Part shown: positions 31,858 to 41,456 of the stretch, one piece after another
Layout of the letters: each line of letters opens with the position of its first letter
Numbering within the stretch: the stretch's first letter is position 1
Source of the DNA: Lysinibacillus sphaericus OT4b.31
Lineage (GTDB): Bacteria > Bacillota > Bacilli > Bacillales_A > Planococcaceae
Length of the DNA stretch: 64,000 bases
Assembly (NCBI RefSeq): GCF_000392615.1
Contig: NZ_KB933398.1
Span: 3,139,039 to 3,203,038 of the forward strand
Direction of reading: 5' to 3'
Translations under genes and position numbers: made by a program
Notes under the pieces: generated by a model
The model's input: only the letters and a program-made list of their open reading frames with translations
Databases searched by the model: none
What the model was told of the DNA's origin: nothing

Positions 31858-34048
31858 CTGTATGCATCGTCCATTGATTACCCTTTATTCGGATTTCAAT
31901 TGTGCCATCTATTGCGGTTGTCCTTGTCATTAATTGGCGTTTTCTAAAACGCTCTACGACCATCTCATGTGGGTGTTTGTAGCGATTATTGAGCCCTGCA
32001 CTAAAAATCGTCAATTCAGGCTGTAAGAGCTCAACAAAGGGCTCGATGCTTGACGTTTTACTGCCATGATGCCCTGCCTTTAAAAGCGTCATATTCGCTA
32101 TGTGGCTTCCATAAAGCTTGATGAGCTCTCTTTCCCCTTTCTCCTCTAAATCACCTGTTAAAAGCGCCCTAAACGCCCCTTGATGCATATATAAGACAAT
32201 TGAATCGTCATTGCCCTCGTAATTCGTATCATGGGGCCATAAATAATGAAAGCTTGTCTCGCCCACTTGCCATGCAGTTCCTTGCATCTTTTCTTTAACA
32301 GGCACCTTTTGTTGCTTTGCTTCTACTAACAAATCTTGCATCACAGGTTTATCTATTGAGTCTGGTGTCACATGAATTTCTTCCATGCGAATTTCTTTTA
32401 ATACTTCCTCTGCTCCCTCTACATGGTCAGCATCAGCATGTGTCACTAAGAAAATATCTATTGTTCGTATACCCTTGCCCTTTAAAAAAGGCACAACAAC
32501 CTGTTTTCCAACCTCATAGGGGCTAGTAGGCGTCTTCCATGGCTCCTGCTCAAAACGAAGAAGCCCACCGGCATCCACAACATACACAGCCTGCCTAAAA
32601 GGTAGTTCAATAACCGTACAATCTCCCTGCCCTACATTTAAAAACGTAAGCTTTGTCTCGCTATACAACAATGGCGCTACGTGAATACAAATAACGGGAA
32701 AGCAGAGCACAATAACGAACTTACCATAGTGTCTAGCCTCTAAAAAATATAAACCTACTAACACACTGACAAATGCCATACAGACAAGCCAAATGGCAGG
32801 CTTACCAGGTGTCCAAAGCTGAAACGGCAATGCTTGTAAATATATTATTGCCTCGGTCAACCAAACACGTAATGGCTCATATATACTGAACATGAATTTT
32901 GCCATAGGTATGGATATAGCCGTCATACCAAGCAGTACAATATTAGCTGGTAAAATGATAAATGAAAACAGTGGTACGAATACTATATTCGTTAAAAAAG
33001 AAGAAATTGAAACTTCATAGAAATGATGGAGCAATAACGGATATACAAGAAGTTGGCATACAACTGTTACTAAAAATGACTGCATCAACCAGCCCTTTGA
33101 TTGCTTAAAAATCATTCCTGAATAGACAATACCCAGCGTTGCTAAATACGACAATTGAAAACCTACCTGAAAAATCACACCAGGTTCAAGCAGTACAAAT
33201 CCTATAAAGCTAATTGCTAGTGCATCATCAATGGGCACTTGCCACTTCACATAGCGCATCAGCATGACAAATTCAACGACCGAAACTGCACGCCATACCG
33301 AAGGGGCACCACCAGCCAAAATTCCATATACAGGTAAAACAACGAGTAAAATACCCCTCGCTAGTTCTTTACGTACGCCAATGCGCAATAGACCTTCGTA
33401 AAACAACCATGACACGAGTGCCACATGTAGACCTGAAATGGCAAACAAATGCGTAATGCCGAGCTTTTGATAAGCACGCTCCAGTTCATCGTCGACATGG
33501 TCTTGCAAGCCTATGAGAAGCGCCTGGGCCTCTGCAACGAGTGACTGTGGAAACGTAGCCTCAATATGTTGTTTCAAGTACCATCTTTGCTTGGCCAGAA
33601 AGGCTCGAATTGATTTTTCTGCGGATACATATGACCAGCTTGTCACTTCGACTATGCCATTTGCACCTTTACTCACTAAATAATCGTGCATCGAAAAAGC
33701 GTATTTATGTGCGGGTGGATTTGGTGCTACAAGTTCACCTTGCACATGATACCTAAAGCCTGTAATCGGTGTATTTTCATAAAAACTTTTCTCCTGCTCA
33801 GAGGAGAAGGTATACACGATATATAGTTTCTCACCTGTCTCAGTTTTCGCAAAACCACGTAGTTTTTGTCCATTGATTTTATAGTCGTTTGTCCATGTTA
33901 GTTGAAAGGATGACGGTAAAGGGGAAGGTTCCGTCAAGTGAACGATTGATAAGAAGAGAAATGAAAGAAGTCCAGCACCCACAACGAACGCTGAATTTAC
34001 ATGTGGCTCACCTTTAAAGGTAAGCCACATTGCTAATAGTAGTAGCAT
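31835..34048 (-). CDS. comEC: DNA internalisation channel ComEC/Rec2
   Basis: At least 737 residues (776 in B. subtilis). An N-terminal membrane part contains the DUF4131 region and the competence domain (HLFAISGLHVALVSW, GGAPSVWRAVSV). The C-terminal metallo-beta-lactamase domain has FLVTHADADHVEGAEEVLKE and LLKAGHHGSKTSS. It conducts single-stranded DNA across the membrane and may degrade the other strand. The true start is unclear. The frame is open about 30 codons further, encoding another hydrophobic segment (KWIYVALALLVASLAV), up to the comEB stop. No ATG, GTG or TTG occurs in that extension. Confidence 0.92.
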   Translation of the reverse strand: MLLLLAMWLTFKGEPHVNSAFVVGAGLLSFLFLSIVHLTEPSPLPSSFQLTWTNDYKINGQKLRGFAKTETGEKLYIVYTFSSEQEKSFYENTPITGFRYHVQGELVAPNPPAHKYAFSMHDYLVSKGANGIVEVTSWSYVSAEKSIRAFLAKQRWYLKQHIEATFPQSLVAEAQALLIGLQDHVDDELERAYQKLGITHLFAISGLHVALVSWLFYEGLLRIGVRKELARGILLVVLPVYGILAGGAPSVWRAVSVVEFVMLMRYVKWQVPIDDALAISFIGFVLLEPGVIFQVGFQLSYLATLGIVYSGMIFKQSKGWLMQSFLVTVVCQLLVYPLLLHHFYEVSISSFLTNIVFVPLFSFIILPANIVLLGMTAISIPMAKFMFSIYEPLRVWLTEAIIYLQALPFQLWTPGKPAIWLVCMAFVSVLVGLYFLEARHYGKFVIVLCFPVICIHVAPLLYSETKLTFLNVGQGDCTVIELPFRQAVYVVDAGGLLRFEQEPWKTPTSPYEVGKQVVVPFLKGKGIRTIDIFLVTHADADHVEGAEEVLKEIRMEEIHVTPDSIDKPVMQDLLVEAKQQKVPVKEKMQGTAWQVGETSFHYLWPHDTNYEGNDDSIVLYMHQGAFRALLTGDLEEKGERELIKLYGSHIANMTLLKAGHHGSKTSSIEPFVELLQPELTIFSAGLNNRYKHPHEMVVERFRKRQLMTRTTAIDGTIEIRIKGNQWTMHTEKDLVQY

Positions 34049-34125
34049 GATAAGTAGCCACGCGGACTTGTGTACCGCTAATGATGCTACAAGTAATGCC
34101 AGTGCTACGTATATCCATTTATGCT

Positions 34126-34695
34126 TTACAGTGTTTTTCCAAATAATGCACTCACCTTCTGTTCGTAGGGGAGTAATTTTTCTGCAGGGAGGCCACTCTC
34201 ACGTAACTCGTGCAGCATGTCTATGTACAAGGCTAATTTTTCATTGCTTAAGAAGTCAATTTTACGTTCATCAAATGGGACGTGTAAGACTTCCACACCA
34301 GCTTTTTTGAATAATTCTTGTGCATACGGATTGTTTTTATAATCTGTTGCATAATATACGCGCTCAATGCCCGCTTGAATAATTGACTTTGTACATGGCA
34401 GACAGGGGAAATGCGTAACATAAAGGTCTGCTCCCTTCGTCGGTGTACCGTACTTTGCACATTGTAGGAGTGCATTCATTTCTGCATGTATTGTACGCAC
34501 ACAATGATTATCAACGACATAGCAGCCTGCTTCTATACAATGTTCATCACCAGTAATCGAGCCGTTATAGCCCCCTGCAATAATCCGTTTATCACGTACA
34601 ACCGTTGCACCTACTGCTAGTCTTGTACACGTGCTTCGTAAAGCGAGTAAATGGCTTTGTGCCATGAAAAATTGATCCCAAGTAATACGCTCCAT
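34126..34695 (-). CDS. comEB: ComEB, dCMP deaminase
   Basis: A 189-residue protein, the same length as B. subtilis ComEB. Zinc-binding and catalytic residues are seen in TIHAEMNALLQCA (HAE) and HFPCLPCTKSII (PCxxC). It deaminates dCMP to dUMP and is cotranscribed with competence genes, though dispensable for transformation. ATG 34695 follows TTGGAGGT and is preferred over the ATG at 34722. It ends 77 bp before the annotated comEC ATG. Confidence 0.95.
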   Translation of the reverse strand: MERITWDQFFMAQSHLLALRSTCTRLAVGATVVRDKRIIAGGYNGSITGDEHCIEAGCYVVDNHCVRTIHAEMNALLQCAKYGTPTKGADLYVTHFPCLPCTKSIIQAGIERVYYATDYKNNPYAQELFKKAGVEVLHVPFDERKIDFLSNEKLALYIDMLHELRESGLPAEKLLPYEQKVSALFGKTL

Positions 34696-34808
34696 ATGAC
34701 TACCTCCAAAAATTTTAGGCAATCGATACTTACTGTCAACGATCGCTTTTATACTATAGTGTAGCCCTTTTTGAAATGAGTCGTCAATATCACATACTAT
34801 TGAAGAGT

Positions 34809-35456
34809 TTAGTTTACCGTAATTGAATCTTTTAGTTTTTCAAATGTCTTATCGCCTATACCGGTAATCTTTTTTAAATCTTCTATTGACTGAAAGCTAC
34901 CATTTTCCTGTCGATAAGCAATGATGCTTTGCGCCTTAGACGGACCAATTCCTGATAAAGTTGTTAGCGCCGCCTCATCTGCCTTATTTATATTAATCTT
35001 TCCATCTTTCACGCCTTCACTGCCTGTAGATGCTTCACCAGCCGGCACAGCTATAAAACTAGATGATACATGATCTAGTTCTTCACCCTTCATAGGAATA
35101 TAAATGACCATTTCATCTAACACTTTTTGTGCATGATTAATAAACTGCGTATCTGCATCCTCTGTATAGCCACCTGCTAGCTGTACCGCATCTATGATCC
35201 GTTGCTCAGGTTTAAGCTCATAGACACCAGGATGAAAGACAGCACCTTTTACATCCACAATCACCTGTTGTGAGACCGCTTCTTGGACAGGCTCTATTGA
35301 TGCAGTTTGGTCAGTAAGTTGGATTGTTTCGATGAGCTCTTCTTGGGGAGGTGAAGAGTCAGAACCCGAAAAATAGAAGTAACAAAGTCCACTGATGACA
35401 AGCATGCCGGGGAGCAACATACTTTTTCTATACTTTTGCCATAAAGATTGGATCAT
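34809..35456 (-). CDS. comEA: ComEA, competence DNA receptor
   Basis: A 215-residue membrane protein (205 in B. subtilis). It has an N-terminal anchor (about residues 10-28), an SLBB-like domain with VIVDVKGAVFHPGVYEL, a serine/glycine linker, and a C-terminal helix-hairpin-helix pair (ININKADEAALTTLSGIGPSKAQSIIAYR, IEDLKKITGIGDKTFEKL, residues about 150-210) that binds double-stranded DNA. It delivers DNA to the uptake machinery. ATG 35456 has AAAGGA eight bases upstream; the ATG at 35465 is too close. ComK control is expected but no K-box was identified. Confidence 0.94.
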   Translation of the reverse strand: MIQSLWQKYRKSMLLPGMLVISGLCYFYFSGSDSSPPQEELIETIQLTDQTASIEPVQEAVSQQVIVDVKGAVFHPGVYELKPEQRIIDAVQLAGGYTEDADTQFINHAQKVLDEMVIYIPMKGEELDHVSSSFIAVPAGEASTGSEGVKDGKININKADEAALTTLSGIGPSKAQSIIAYRQENGSFQSIEDLKKITGIGDKTFEKLKDSITVN

Positions 35457-35541
35457 TAAAAACATCCTTTCTATGCAAAAGGCACATCATATGGAGCTCC
35501 CTTTATCATACAATACTGCCCTATAATTGAAAAGTATTCTA

Positions 35542-36708
35542 TCAATCTATTATCGATTTATATTTTAATTGAAGTTCTTTCGTTAACACACGTTCCTTAT
35601 TGAAATGGTTAACATAGACACACTGCATCATATCTTCCTCGTCAAGTAACATATCCGTAAAAATACGCTGAATAATAGGTGCTAACTCTTCCGGATTTGC
35701 ATACATCGTATTCCAAGCTCGAACTTTCAACTCTAAATCATTGCCAAGTGCTGCTTCTTCTAAAACCTCTATGGGTACAGGCTCACTAAAATGTGCGTAA
35801 GGGTCCTCATAGACGGCTGTATGTATAAAGTGAATACAGTCCCCTAATTGATCTGCAACACGTCTATCACCCACGAAAACGCCATTTTCATTTACATATA
35901 AATTGCCCTCTTCCAATTGTAAAAATGGAGATTGCTTGTGAATTGCCATTATTTTTGATTTTACCTGCGGAGCAAAAAATAATAAACCATGCTCTAACTG
36001 CAAGGTTTGCATATACAATTCGAAATCATTTTCCATAAAATCATAATAAGCTTTAGGTCGATAATAATAATCCGCATCGATGTCCTTTGCTTCAATCGTC
36101 CACTCCGTCTCAGGGCAATCGACCGTAACACGTAAGGCTACTCCATTGGCTGTCTTTTGCAACTCATCATAAACATAATACTGACCTGCTACGAGCTCGC
36201 CAGCCTCCATCACAATATTCGTAAACGTTAAGAATATGATTGATTTAGTTGTAAAGCCCCCTGTTGTATCAATAGTTAGCTTAATATGATGATCCAAACG
36301 CTCAACATCAACTATTCTCGTATCATGTAAGGATTGCTCAAAAACCTCACGTACTGTGTTTTTTAAATAAGGTAAGGTCTGCACTTTTTGATGGTAAGCC
36401 GCTTCTAAAACAGCATCAAATTTAGCAATATGTTGTTGCTGCCATTTTATATAATCTTCTCGGACAGCTTTTGCAAGTTGTGGTGTATTCATCGTACCAT
36501 CTAACACATACGTATGAAAACGCTGTGGTAGAAAGCTTAGTAAATAATCCCGTAGTTCCATTATTTCCCTGTTTTTTTCCTGCAGTAAATTAAGTCCCTG
36601 CTCTTGAGCATACGCTATTTCATCCGCCCAGGCGGCATCGTTTTCAACAAGCGTTAGCACATGCGCTTGCTCATAAGCCTTTTTATACTGTAGCGATAAA
36701 TTCCACAT
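35542..36708 (-). CDS. DUF4085 family protein
   Basis: A 388-residue soluble protein starting MWNLSLQYKKAYEQAHVL, the pattern of the DUF4085 family found in Bacillales. The N-terminal third is helical and glutamine/lysine-rich. The centre is beta-rich with several tyrosines (DADYYYRPKAYYDFMEN). No catalytic motif is recognised and no function is known. It stands alone between comEA and two acetyltransferases, with weak purine-rich sequence before ATG 36708 and no obvious terminator. Confidence 0.75.
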   Translation of the reverse strand: MWNLSLQYKKAYEQAHVLTLVENDAAWADEIAYAQEQGLNLLQEKNREIMELRDYLLSFLPQRFHTYVLDGTMNTPQLAKAVREDYIKWQQQHIAKFDAVLEAAYHQKVQTLPYLKNTVREVFEQSLHDTRIVDVERLDHHIKLTIDTTGGFTTKSIIFLTFTNIVMEAGELVAGQYYVYDELQKTANGVALRVTVDCPETEWTIEAKDIDADYYYRPKAYYDFMENDFELYMQTLQLEHGLLFFAPQVKSKIMAIHKQSPFLQLEEGNLYVNENGVFVGDRRVADQLGDCIHFIHTAVYEDPYAHFSEPVPIEVLEEAALGNDLELKVRAWNTMYANPEELAPIIQRIFTDMLLDEEDMMQCVYVNHFNKERVLTKELQLKYKSIID

Positions 36709-36843
36709 ACAATCACCTCATTTCTATTATATTAGCGTATATATCGTAAAAATGTCATAAGCTTTATGCCACTTTTGATAATTCTGTTCCATAAATTATA
36801 TAATTTATGAATCTAATGGAGTTATTATAAGGGAGGAATCATT

Positions 36844-37374
36844 ATGAAGGTGAGAACTGCCTCTATTGAAGATGCACAAGCAATAGCAAGAGTACATGTA
36901 GATAGTTGGAAAAGTACATACGTAAATATTATTCCACAAAGCTATCTTGAACATTTATCTTATGAAAAAAGAGAAAATTTGTGGCAACAAAATATCCTGA
37001 ACGAATATGTATTTGTTGCAGAAAATGATAGTGGCGAAATTATTGGTTTTTGTAGTGGAGGTAAAAATCAAAACGACGAATATAGTGATTTTGAAGGGGC
37101 ATTAAGTTCAATATATTTAATAGAAAATTATCAAGGTAAAGGCATTGGAAAACAGCTAGTACAAACAATTATTCAATGTTTAAGAAATTCTGGTATGAAT
37201 TCAATGCTTGTATTTGCGTTAGCAGATAATCCATCAAAATACTTTTACGAAAAATTAGGAGCTTCTTTTATAAATAGCATTGACATAAAAATTGCTAATA
37301 GGAAGTTAATAGAACATGTTTATGGATGGGAAGATTTAAAATCCTCAAGTACTTATTTCAAGGATTTACGATAA
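36844..37374 (+). CDS. GNAT family N-acetyltransferase
   Basis: A 176-residue GNAT protein with the acetyl-CoA loop motif YQGKGIGKQLVQ (residues about 97-108; Q/RxxGxG/A) and the N-terminal IEDAQAIARVHVDSWKSTY pattern seen in small-molecule acetyltransferases. GGGAGGAAT supports ATG 36844. The substrate is unknown. It and its neighbour at 37452 face each other, separated by a weak hairpin (AAATAC/GTATTT, about 37389-37430). Lower GC than neighbours may indicate recent acquisition. Confidence 0.85.
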   Translation: MKVRTASIEDAQAIARVHVDSWKSTYVNIIPQSYLEHLSYEKRENLWQQNILNEYVFVAENDSGEIIGFCSGGKNQNDEYSDFEGALSSIYLIENYQGKGIGKQLVQTIIQCLRNSGMNSMLVFALADNPSKYFYEKLGASFINSIDIKIANRKLIEHVYGWEDLKSSSTYFKDLR

Positions 37375-37451
37375 GATAGCAAATACAAAAAAATACCTGC
37401 TCCTCCATATGATAGAGACAAGTATTTTTAAATATTAATTTTTACTGGTAG

Positions 37452-37982
37452 CTAACTAAAAAAGGCAGTTGAATATTCAACGATTCCTGAAACATTCCGA
37501 AGACCATTCTCTGTTAATTCTACTGCCATAAATGCATTATCTGGCACTTCAAATGGTGATTGGATACCCCAAAGGGAGGCAGGCTTAAAACCAAATTTCG
37601 GATAGTAAGTTGGATGACCTAATACAATGACAGAATCATATGCCAGTTCTTTCGCTTTGCTTAAACTTTGCGTTATTAATAATTTACCAATCCCGTTATG
37701 TTGAAATTCAGGTAGCACGGAAACAGGTGCAAGTGCCAAAGAATCGATTACTTGCTGGTCATTTACTATTGTTATTTTTGTTAATAAAACATGACCAACA
37801 ATTCGTTTATTTTCAACGGCAACTAAAGACAATTGTGGTTGAAAAGCAGCTGAATTTCGCAATCGTGCTACTAATTCATGCTCTGTTTGGTCACTCATTT
37901 CTTCATGTGCAAACGCAGCTCTCACTACGTCTTCTGTTTCCTTATAATCTGATACTTTTTCTTGTCTAATGACTATTTCCAA
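37452..37982 (-). CDS. GNAT family N-acetyltransferase
   Basis: A 176-residue GNAT protein. The acetyl-CoA binding segment is LPEFQHNGIGKLLITQSL, followed by VIVLGHPTYYPKFGFKPA, the YPKFGF signature of the predicted acetyltransferase YhbS-like group. TTG 37982 is the likely start, because AGGAAGGAG is eight to nine bases upstream; the ATG at 38009 would place this site within the gene. Substrate unknown. Confidence 0.85.
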   Translation of the reverse strand: MEIVIRQEKVSDYKETEDVVRAAFAHEEMSDQTEHELVARLRNSAAFQPQLSLVAVENKRIVGHVLLTKITIVNDQQVIDSLALAPVSVLPEFQHNGIGKLLITQSLSKAKELAYDSVIVLGHPTYYPKFGFKPASLWGIQSPFEVPDNAFMAVELTENGLRNVSGIVEYSTAFFS

Positions 37983-38017
37983 AAAGAACAGCTCCTTCCT
38001 AACAACCATATTGAATT

Positions 38018-38058
38018 AAAAAACAGCCCGATAAAGTTTAGAACTTCAACCGGGCTGT
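38018..38058 (-). terminator. terminator of the yqeG-to-yqeM cluster
   Basis: ACAGCCCG (38023-38030) and CGGGCTGT (38051-38058) form an eight-base GC-rich stem followed on the minus strand by six T residues, directly past the yqeM stop. Confidence 0.85.
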
Positions 38059-38063
38059 GTCTA

Positions 38064-38804
38064 TTATTTCACCGCACGTATAAAAATGCGTTCGCTTTCG
38101 TTTTCAGGTGCTTCCTCTGTAAAATCAGCCGTTACCTCAACATCCTTAAAACCGATTGTACGAAGCCATGTCATATACTGTTCAAGCGGGAATGTGCGTT
38201 GTATATGCTCCTCGTCGAAGCGCTCGTACAAGTCACTTGCCCCATCACGCACATAAAACGTCATTTGATGGACAACAGCATGTTCAAAGTCACCAGGTTC
38301 GGTATGCCATACATAACTTATATCACCGTCATCATACGTAAAGGGACCATCTAAAAAGATTTCATCCATTTTAAATAATGAATGGACATCAAAGAATAGC
38401 TGTCCACCTTCTCGTAAAGCCTCAAAAATACGCTCTAGTGTTGCATATACTTCTGCTTCCTCAACGACATAATTGAGTGAGTCAATGGCAATTGTGACAA
38501 CATCAAGTTCCGCAAAACCGTCTAATTCATGCATTGACATGCAATAAAGTGGTATCTGCAATCTTACAGCTGCAAAACGCTCCGCTGCAATCGCCAGCAT
38601 CTCCTCAGATAAATCGACGCCACTCACCTTGTAGCCAGCATCTGCAAGTAAGAGACCAAGCACACCCGTACCACAGCCAATATCTAAAAGATTCGGGTAT
38701 TGTTTACTCGGTGCATGCCGCATAACCCATTCCACATAGCGACTATAAGGAATATCAATTTGCAGCTCATCATACACCTGAGCAAAACGCTCATAACTAC
38801 TCAC
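38064..38804 (-). CDS. yqeM: class I SAM-dependent methyltransferase YqeM
   Basis: A 246-residue methyltransferase with motif I LLDIGCGTGVLGLLLA (about residues 38-53), the acidic SGVDLSEEML loop, and a C-terminal EERIFIRAVK strand. YqeM is conserved after rsfS in Bacillales; its substrate is not known. The start is a GTG immediately after the rsfS stop, with GAGG five bases upstream within the rsfS end, so the two are translationally coupled. It closes the operon, ahead of the terminator at 38018-38058. Confidence 0.92.
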   Translation of the reverse strand: MSSYERFAQVYDELQIDIPYSRYVEWVMRHAPSKQYPNLLDIGCGTGVLGLLLADAGYKVSGVDLSEEMLAIAAERFAAVRLQIPLYCMSMHELDGFAELDVVTIAIDSLNYVVEEAEVYATLERIFEALREGGQLFFDVHSLFKMDEIFLDGPFTYDDGDISYVWHTEPGDFEHAVVHQMTFYVRDGASDLYERFDEEHIQRTFPLEQYMTWLRTIGFKDVEVTADFTEEAPENESERIFIRAVK

Positions 38805-39149
38805 TTACGCCTCAGCAATGTCTAGCTGAGGTGCATCGCCCCATAGACGCTCTAAGTTATAATAAGCACGCTCATCTTTGTGGAAGACGTGTGCCACAAC
38901 ATCACCTAAGTCTACAAGAATCCAACGTGCGCCATCGAAGCCTTCCACACGACGAATCTCATGGCCCTCTTTCACTGCCACATCTTGTAATTCACGTGCA
39001 ATAGCTTGCACTTGGCGGTCTGAGTTACCATGAGCAATGATGAAGTAATCTGCTAATAGTGAAATACCCTGCATATTTAACACGACAATATCCTCACCAT
39101 GTTTGTCGTCAATTGCTTTGTAAGCTGCCTGTAATAAAGTTGAAGTCAT
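38805..39149 (-). CDS. rsfS: ribosome silencing factor RsfS
   Basis: A 114-residue RsfS/Iojap protein (YqeL). Characteristic segments are DIVVLNMQGISLLADYFIIAHGNS and GFDGARWILVDLGDVVAHVFH. It binds uL14 on the 50S subunit and blocks subunit joining when nutrients run out. Its start overlaps the yqeK stop by four bases (ATGA type), and its stop directly precedes yqeM. Confidence 0.96.
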   Translation of the reverse strand: MTSTLLQAAYKAIDDKHGEDIVVLNMQGISLLADYFIIAHGNSDRQVQAIARELQDVAVKEGHEIRRVEGFDGARWILVDLGDVVAHVFHKDERAYYNLERLWGDAPQLDIAEA

Positions 39150-39718
39150 CCTTCACTGTCCTCTCTTTTCATCAAATCGTTATAACAATCTATTGATAGT
39201 GGATAAATCGGTTGCCTCGTGTCAATTAAAAACGCCAATGTATGACGCACACAAGCACTCACGGCCTTATCCAAATTCTTTTGTGCTTTTTTGCGCAGAC
39301 GTTCTACTCCGTCAAATTGACGATTTGGTTCAATCATATCTGCAACAAAAAGTATTTTTTCTAAACGGCTCATGCCCACACGTCCTGTCGTATGAAAACG
39401 AATAGCATTTAATAAATCCTCATCCGCAATGCCAAATTCATGTTCTGCAATATACGCACCGACTGGCCCATGTAGTAATTCACTACCCCATCCAATAAGA
39501 CGTTGATCTAGTTGTTGTTCGCGAACAATTTTTTCCATCCAAGCAATATCTGCATACTTTGCAATATCGTGAAGTATGGCCGCTGTTTCAGCTCTTTTCT
39601 CGTCCTCGCCATACACTTTCGCTAAGGCAATCGCTGTTTCCATTACACCTATCGTATGAATATAGCGCTTTTCAGGCATTCGTGGCTTAATCGCCGCTAA
39701 ATACTGTTCACGTTCCAT
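39146..39718 (-). CDS. yqeK: YqeK HD-domain Ap4A hydrolase
   Basis: A 190-residue HD-domain phosphohydrolase with metal ligands in RYIHTIGVM (H), AAILHDIAKYAD (HD) and LLHGPVGAYIAEHEFG. YqeK enzymes cleave diadenosine tetraphosphate symmetrically into two ADP. The start overlaps the nadD 3' end by 11 bp, and rsfS follows with a four-base overlap, showing a tightly packed operon. Confidence 0.94.
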   Translation of the reverse strand: MEREQYLAAIKPRMPEKRYIHTIGVMETAIALAKVYGEDEKRAETAAILHDIAKYADIAWMEKIVREQQLDQRLIGWGSELLHGPVGAYIAEHEFGIADEDLLNAIRFHTTGRVGMSRLEKILFVADMIEPNRQFDGVERLRKKAQKNLDKAVSACVRHTLAFLIDTRQPIYPLSIDCYNDLMKREDSEG

Positions 39719-40277
39719 ACAGACCTTCCTCTCGTATGAACGTCTCTACCACTTCTGGCAATAAAAATGTTACCGTTCCACCAGTAGCAAGGCGTTCGCG
39801 AATCAAGGTTGACGATAAATCGATTTGTGGCACTTCCACCATTAATACAGGGTACTCTGTTTGTGCCTCCGTACTTGGACGTTTCACACCTACAAATTGC
39901 ACAAGCTTTACTAATTCGTCGATACGATACCATGTATGGAGAGAATCAATCATATCTCCACCAATAATAAAGTAAAACTGAACATCAGGCTCTCTTCCAC
40001 ATAATGCAGCAAGTGTTTCATACGAATAGGATACGCCACCTTTGACTACCTCATACGACTCTACACGAAAATGCGGATATGGAGTTATTGCACGCTTTAC
40101 CATTTCAAGTCGAGCTGTATCACTTGCATCATGACGTGCCAGCTTATGCGGTGGTAGTGCATTCGGCATAAAACGAATCTCATCTAATGCCAAGGCATGA
40201 AATACTTCATTTGCCATCATTAAATGCCCGATATGAGGTGGATTAAACGTCCCTCCGAGTAAACCGACTTTCTTCAT
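39708..40277 (-). CDS. nadD: nicotinate-nucleotide adenylyltransferase
   Basis: A 189-residue NadD with the nucleotidyltransferase motif LLGGTFNPPHIGHLMMA at the N-terminus and the SSTLIRERL motif near the C-terminus. It makes deamido-NAD from nicotinate mononucleotide and ATP in NAD synthesis. It lies nine bases after yhbY and overlaps yqeK by 11 bp. AGGTGAGGC precedes the ATG at 40277. Confidence 0.96.
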   Translation of the reverse strand: MKKVGLLGGTFNPPHIGHLMMANEVFHALALDEIRFMPNALPPHKLARHDASDTARLEMVKRAITPYPHFRVESYEVVKGGVSYSYETLAALCGREPDVQFYFIIGGDMIDSLHTWYRIDELVKLVQFVGVKRPSTEAQTEYPVLMVEVPQIDLSSTLIRERLATGGTVTFLLPEVVETFIREEGLYGT

Positions 40278-40286
40278 TGCCTCACC

Positions 40287-40589
40287 TTATTTCGCTACTT
40301 TGGGTAATACAATCTTTTTGTTATTGCGTGATTCTTTATATAAAACAACTGTTAGACCTATTAATTGTACAAGCTGCGCATGCGTACCCTTTGCTAGAGC
40401 ATCTGCCACATCTTGCTTGTCCTCTTCACAGTTATCTAAAATACGTACCTTAATAAGCTCACGTACCTCTAATGCTTCTCGAATTTGCTTTGTCATTTCG
40501 TCACTAACGCCGCCTTTCCCTACTTGGAAAATCGGTGTTAAATGATGTGCTTCTGCACGTAAAAAACGCTTTTGTTTACCTGTTAACAT
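40287..40589 (-). CDS. yhbY: YhbY/YqeI family CRM-domain RNA-binding protein
   Basis: A 100-residue protein consisting of one CRM domain: LTGKQKRFLRAEAHHLTPIFQVGKGGVSDEM with the GxxG loop, then ELIKVRILDNC. It associates with pre-50S particles in other bacteria and is thought to aid ribosome assembly. ATG 40589 lies five bases after the aroE stop, with AGGAGGA inside the aroE end. Confidence 0.94.
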   Translation of the reverse strand: MLTGKQKRFLRAEAHHLTPIFQVGKGGVSDEMTKQIREALEVRELIKVRILDNCEEDKQDVADALAKGTHAQLVQLIGLTVVLYKESRNNKKIVLPKVAK

Positions 40590-40594
40590 AAAAA

Positions 40595-41425
40595 TTATTG
40601 TCCTCCTAATTGCGCCTTCAATTGCGCAATCATTGAATTTGTATTTGGATATTCGCCAAGCCAGTAATTGAAAGCAATCGCTCCTTGATGCACGAACATC
40701 CCAAGACCTGTTACGACGGTTGCCCCTTTTTCCACAGCCGCTTGTAAAAAAGGCGTCATTAATGGATTATACACAATATCTGCAACAATTGCGCCTTTTG
40801 CAAGTCGATCTAGTGAAAATGGCATTGAAAAATTGCCCGTAGCAAGCCCAGCCGACGTCATTTGCACTAAAATGCTGAAGTCAGCCAATGTTTCCTCTGC
40901 TTGTGCCAATGTAATGGCACGGCCAATACCCAATTCATCAACAATAGTCTGCGCATTCGCCACTGTCCGATTAGCAATGGTTAAATTCGTATAACCTTGC
41001 TGTTGCATCGCAAATGCAATCCCACGTGCTGCACCACCAGCTCCAATAAGAAGCACAGGCTTTTCCTTGTGCGATTTGCCAACAGCTTCTTCAAGTGAAT
41101 GAACAAATCCAACGCCGTCTGTATTATACCCTCTTAATTTGCCTTCTTTTGTACGTACTACGGTATTTACTGCTCCCATTTTTTCTGCTAACTCATCTAG
41201 CTCATCTAAATAAGGAATGATCGTTGTTTTATGTGGGATTGTGACGTTCCAGCCACTTGCACCCAATATTTTAAAACCAGCAACGGCTGCCTCTAAACTT
41301 TCAGATGTTACATGCACTGGAATATACGCCGCATCGATCATCATTTCTTCAAACCATGCATTTTGCATTGCTGGTGATTTAGAATGCTCGATTGGATCGC
41401 CAATAACCGCAAACCACTTCTTCAT
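40595..41425 (-). CDS. aroE: shikimate dehydrogenase
   Basis: A 276-residue AroE. Substrate-site residues appear in IGDPIEHSKSPAMQNA and NVTIPHK (catalytic lysine), with a conserved NTD at YNTDGVGF. The NADP domain has LLIGAGGAARGIAFA and the NRT loop. It reduces 3-dehydroshikimate to shikimate in aromatic amino-acid synthesis. It lies between yqeH and yhbY as in B. subtilis, 31 bp after yqeH. Confidence 0.96.
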   Translation of the reverse strand: MKKWFAVIGDPIEHSKSPAMQNAWFEEMMIDAAYIPVHVTSESLEAAVAGFKILGASGWNVTIPHKTTIIPYLDELDELAEKMGAVNTVVRTKEGKLRGYNTDGVGFVHSLEEAVGKSHKEKPVLLIGAGGAARGIAFAMQQQGYTNLTIANRTVANAQTIVDELGIGRAITLAQAEETLADFSILVQMTSAGLATGNFSMPFSLDRLAKGAIVADIVYNPLMTPFLQAAVEKGATVVTGLGMFVHQGAIAFNYWLGEYPNTNSMIAQLKAQLGGQ

Positions 41426-41456
41426 TTTCTAGTGCCTCTTCTCTCCTGTTTGTTTA

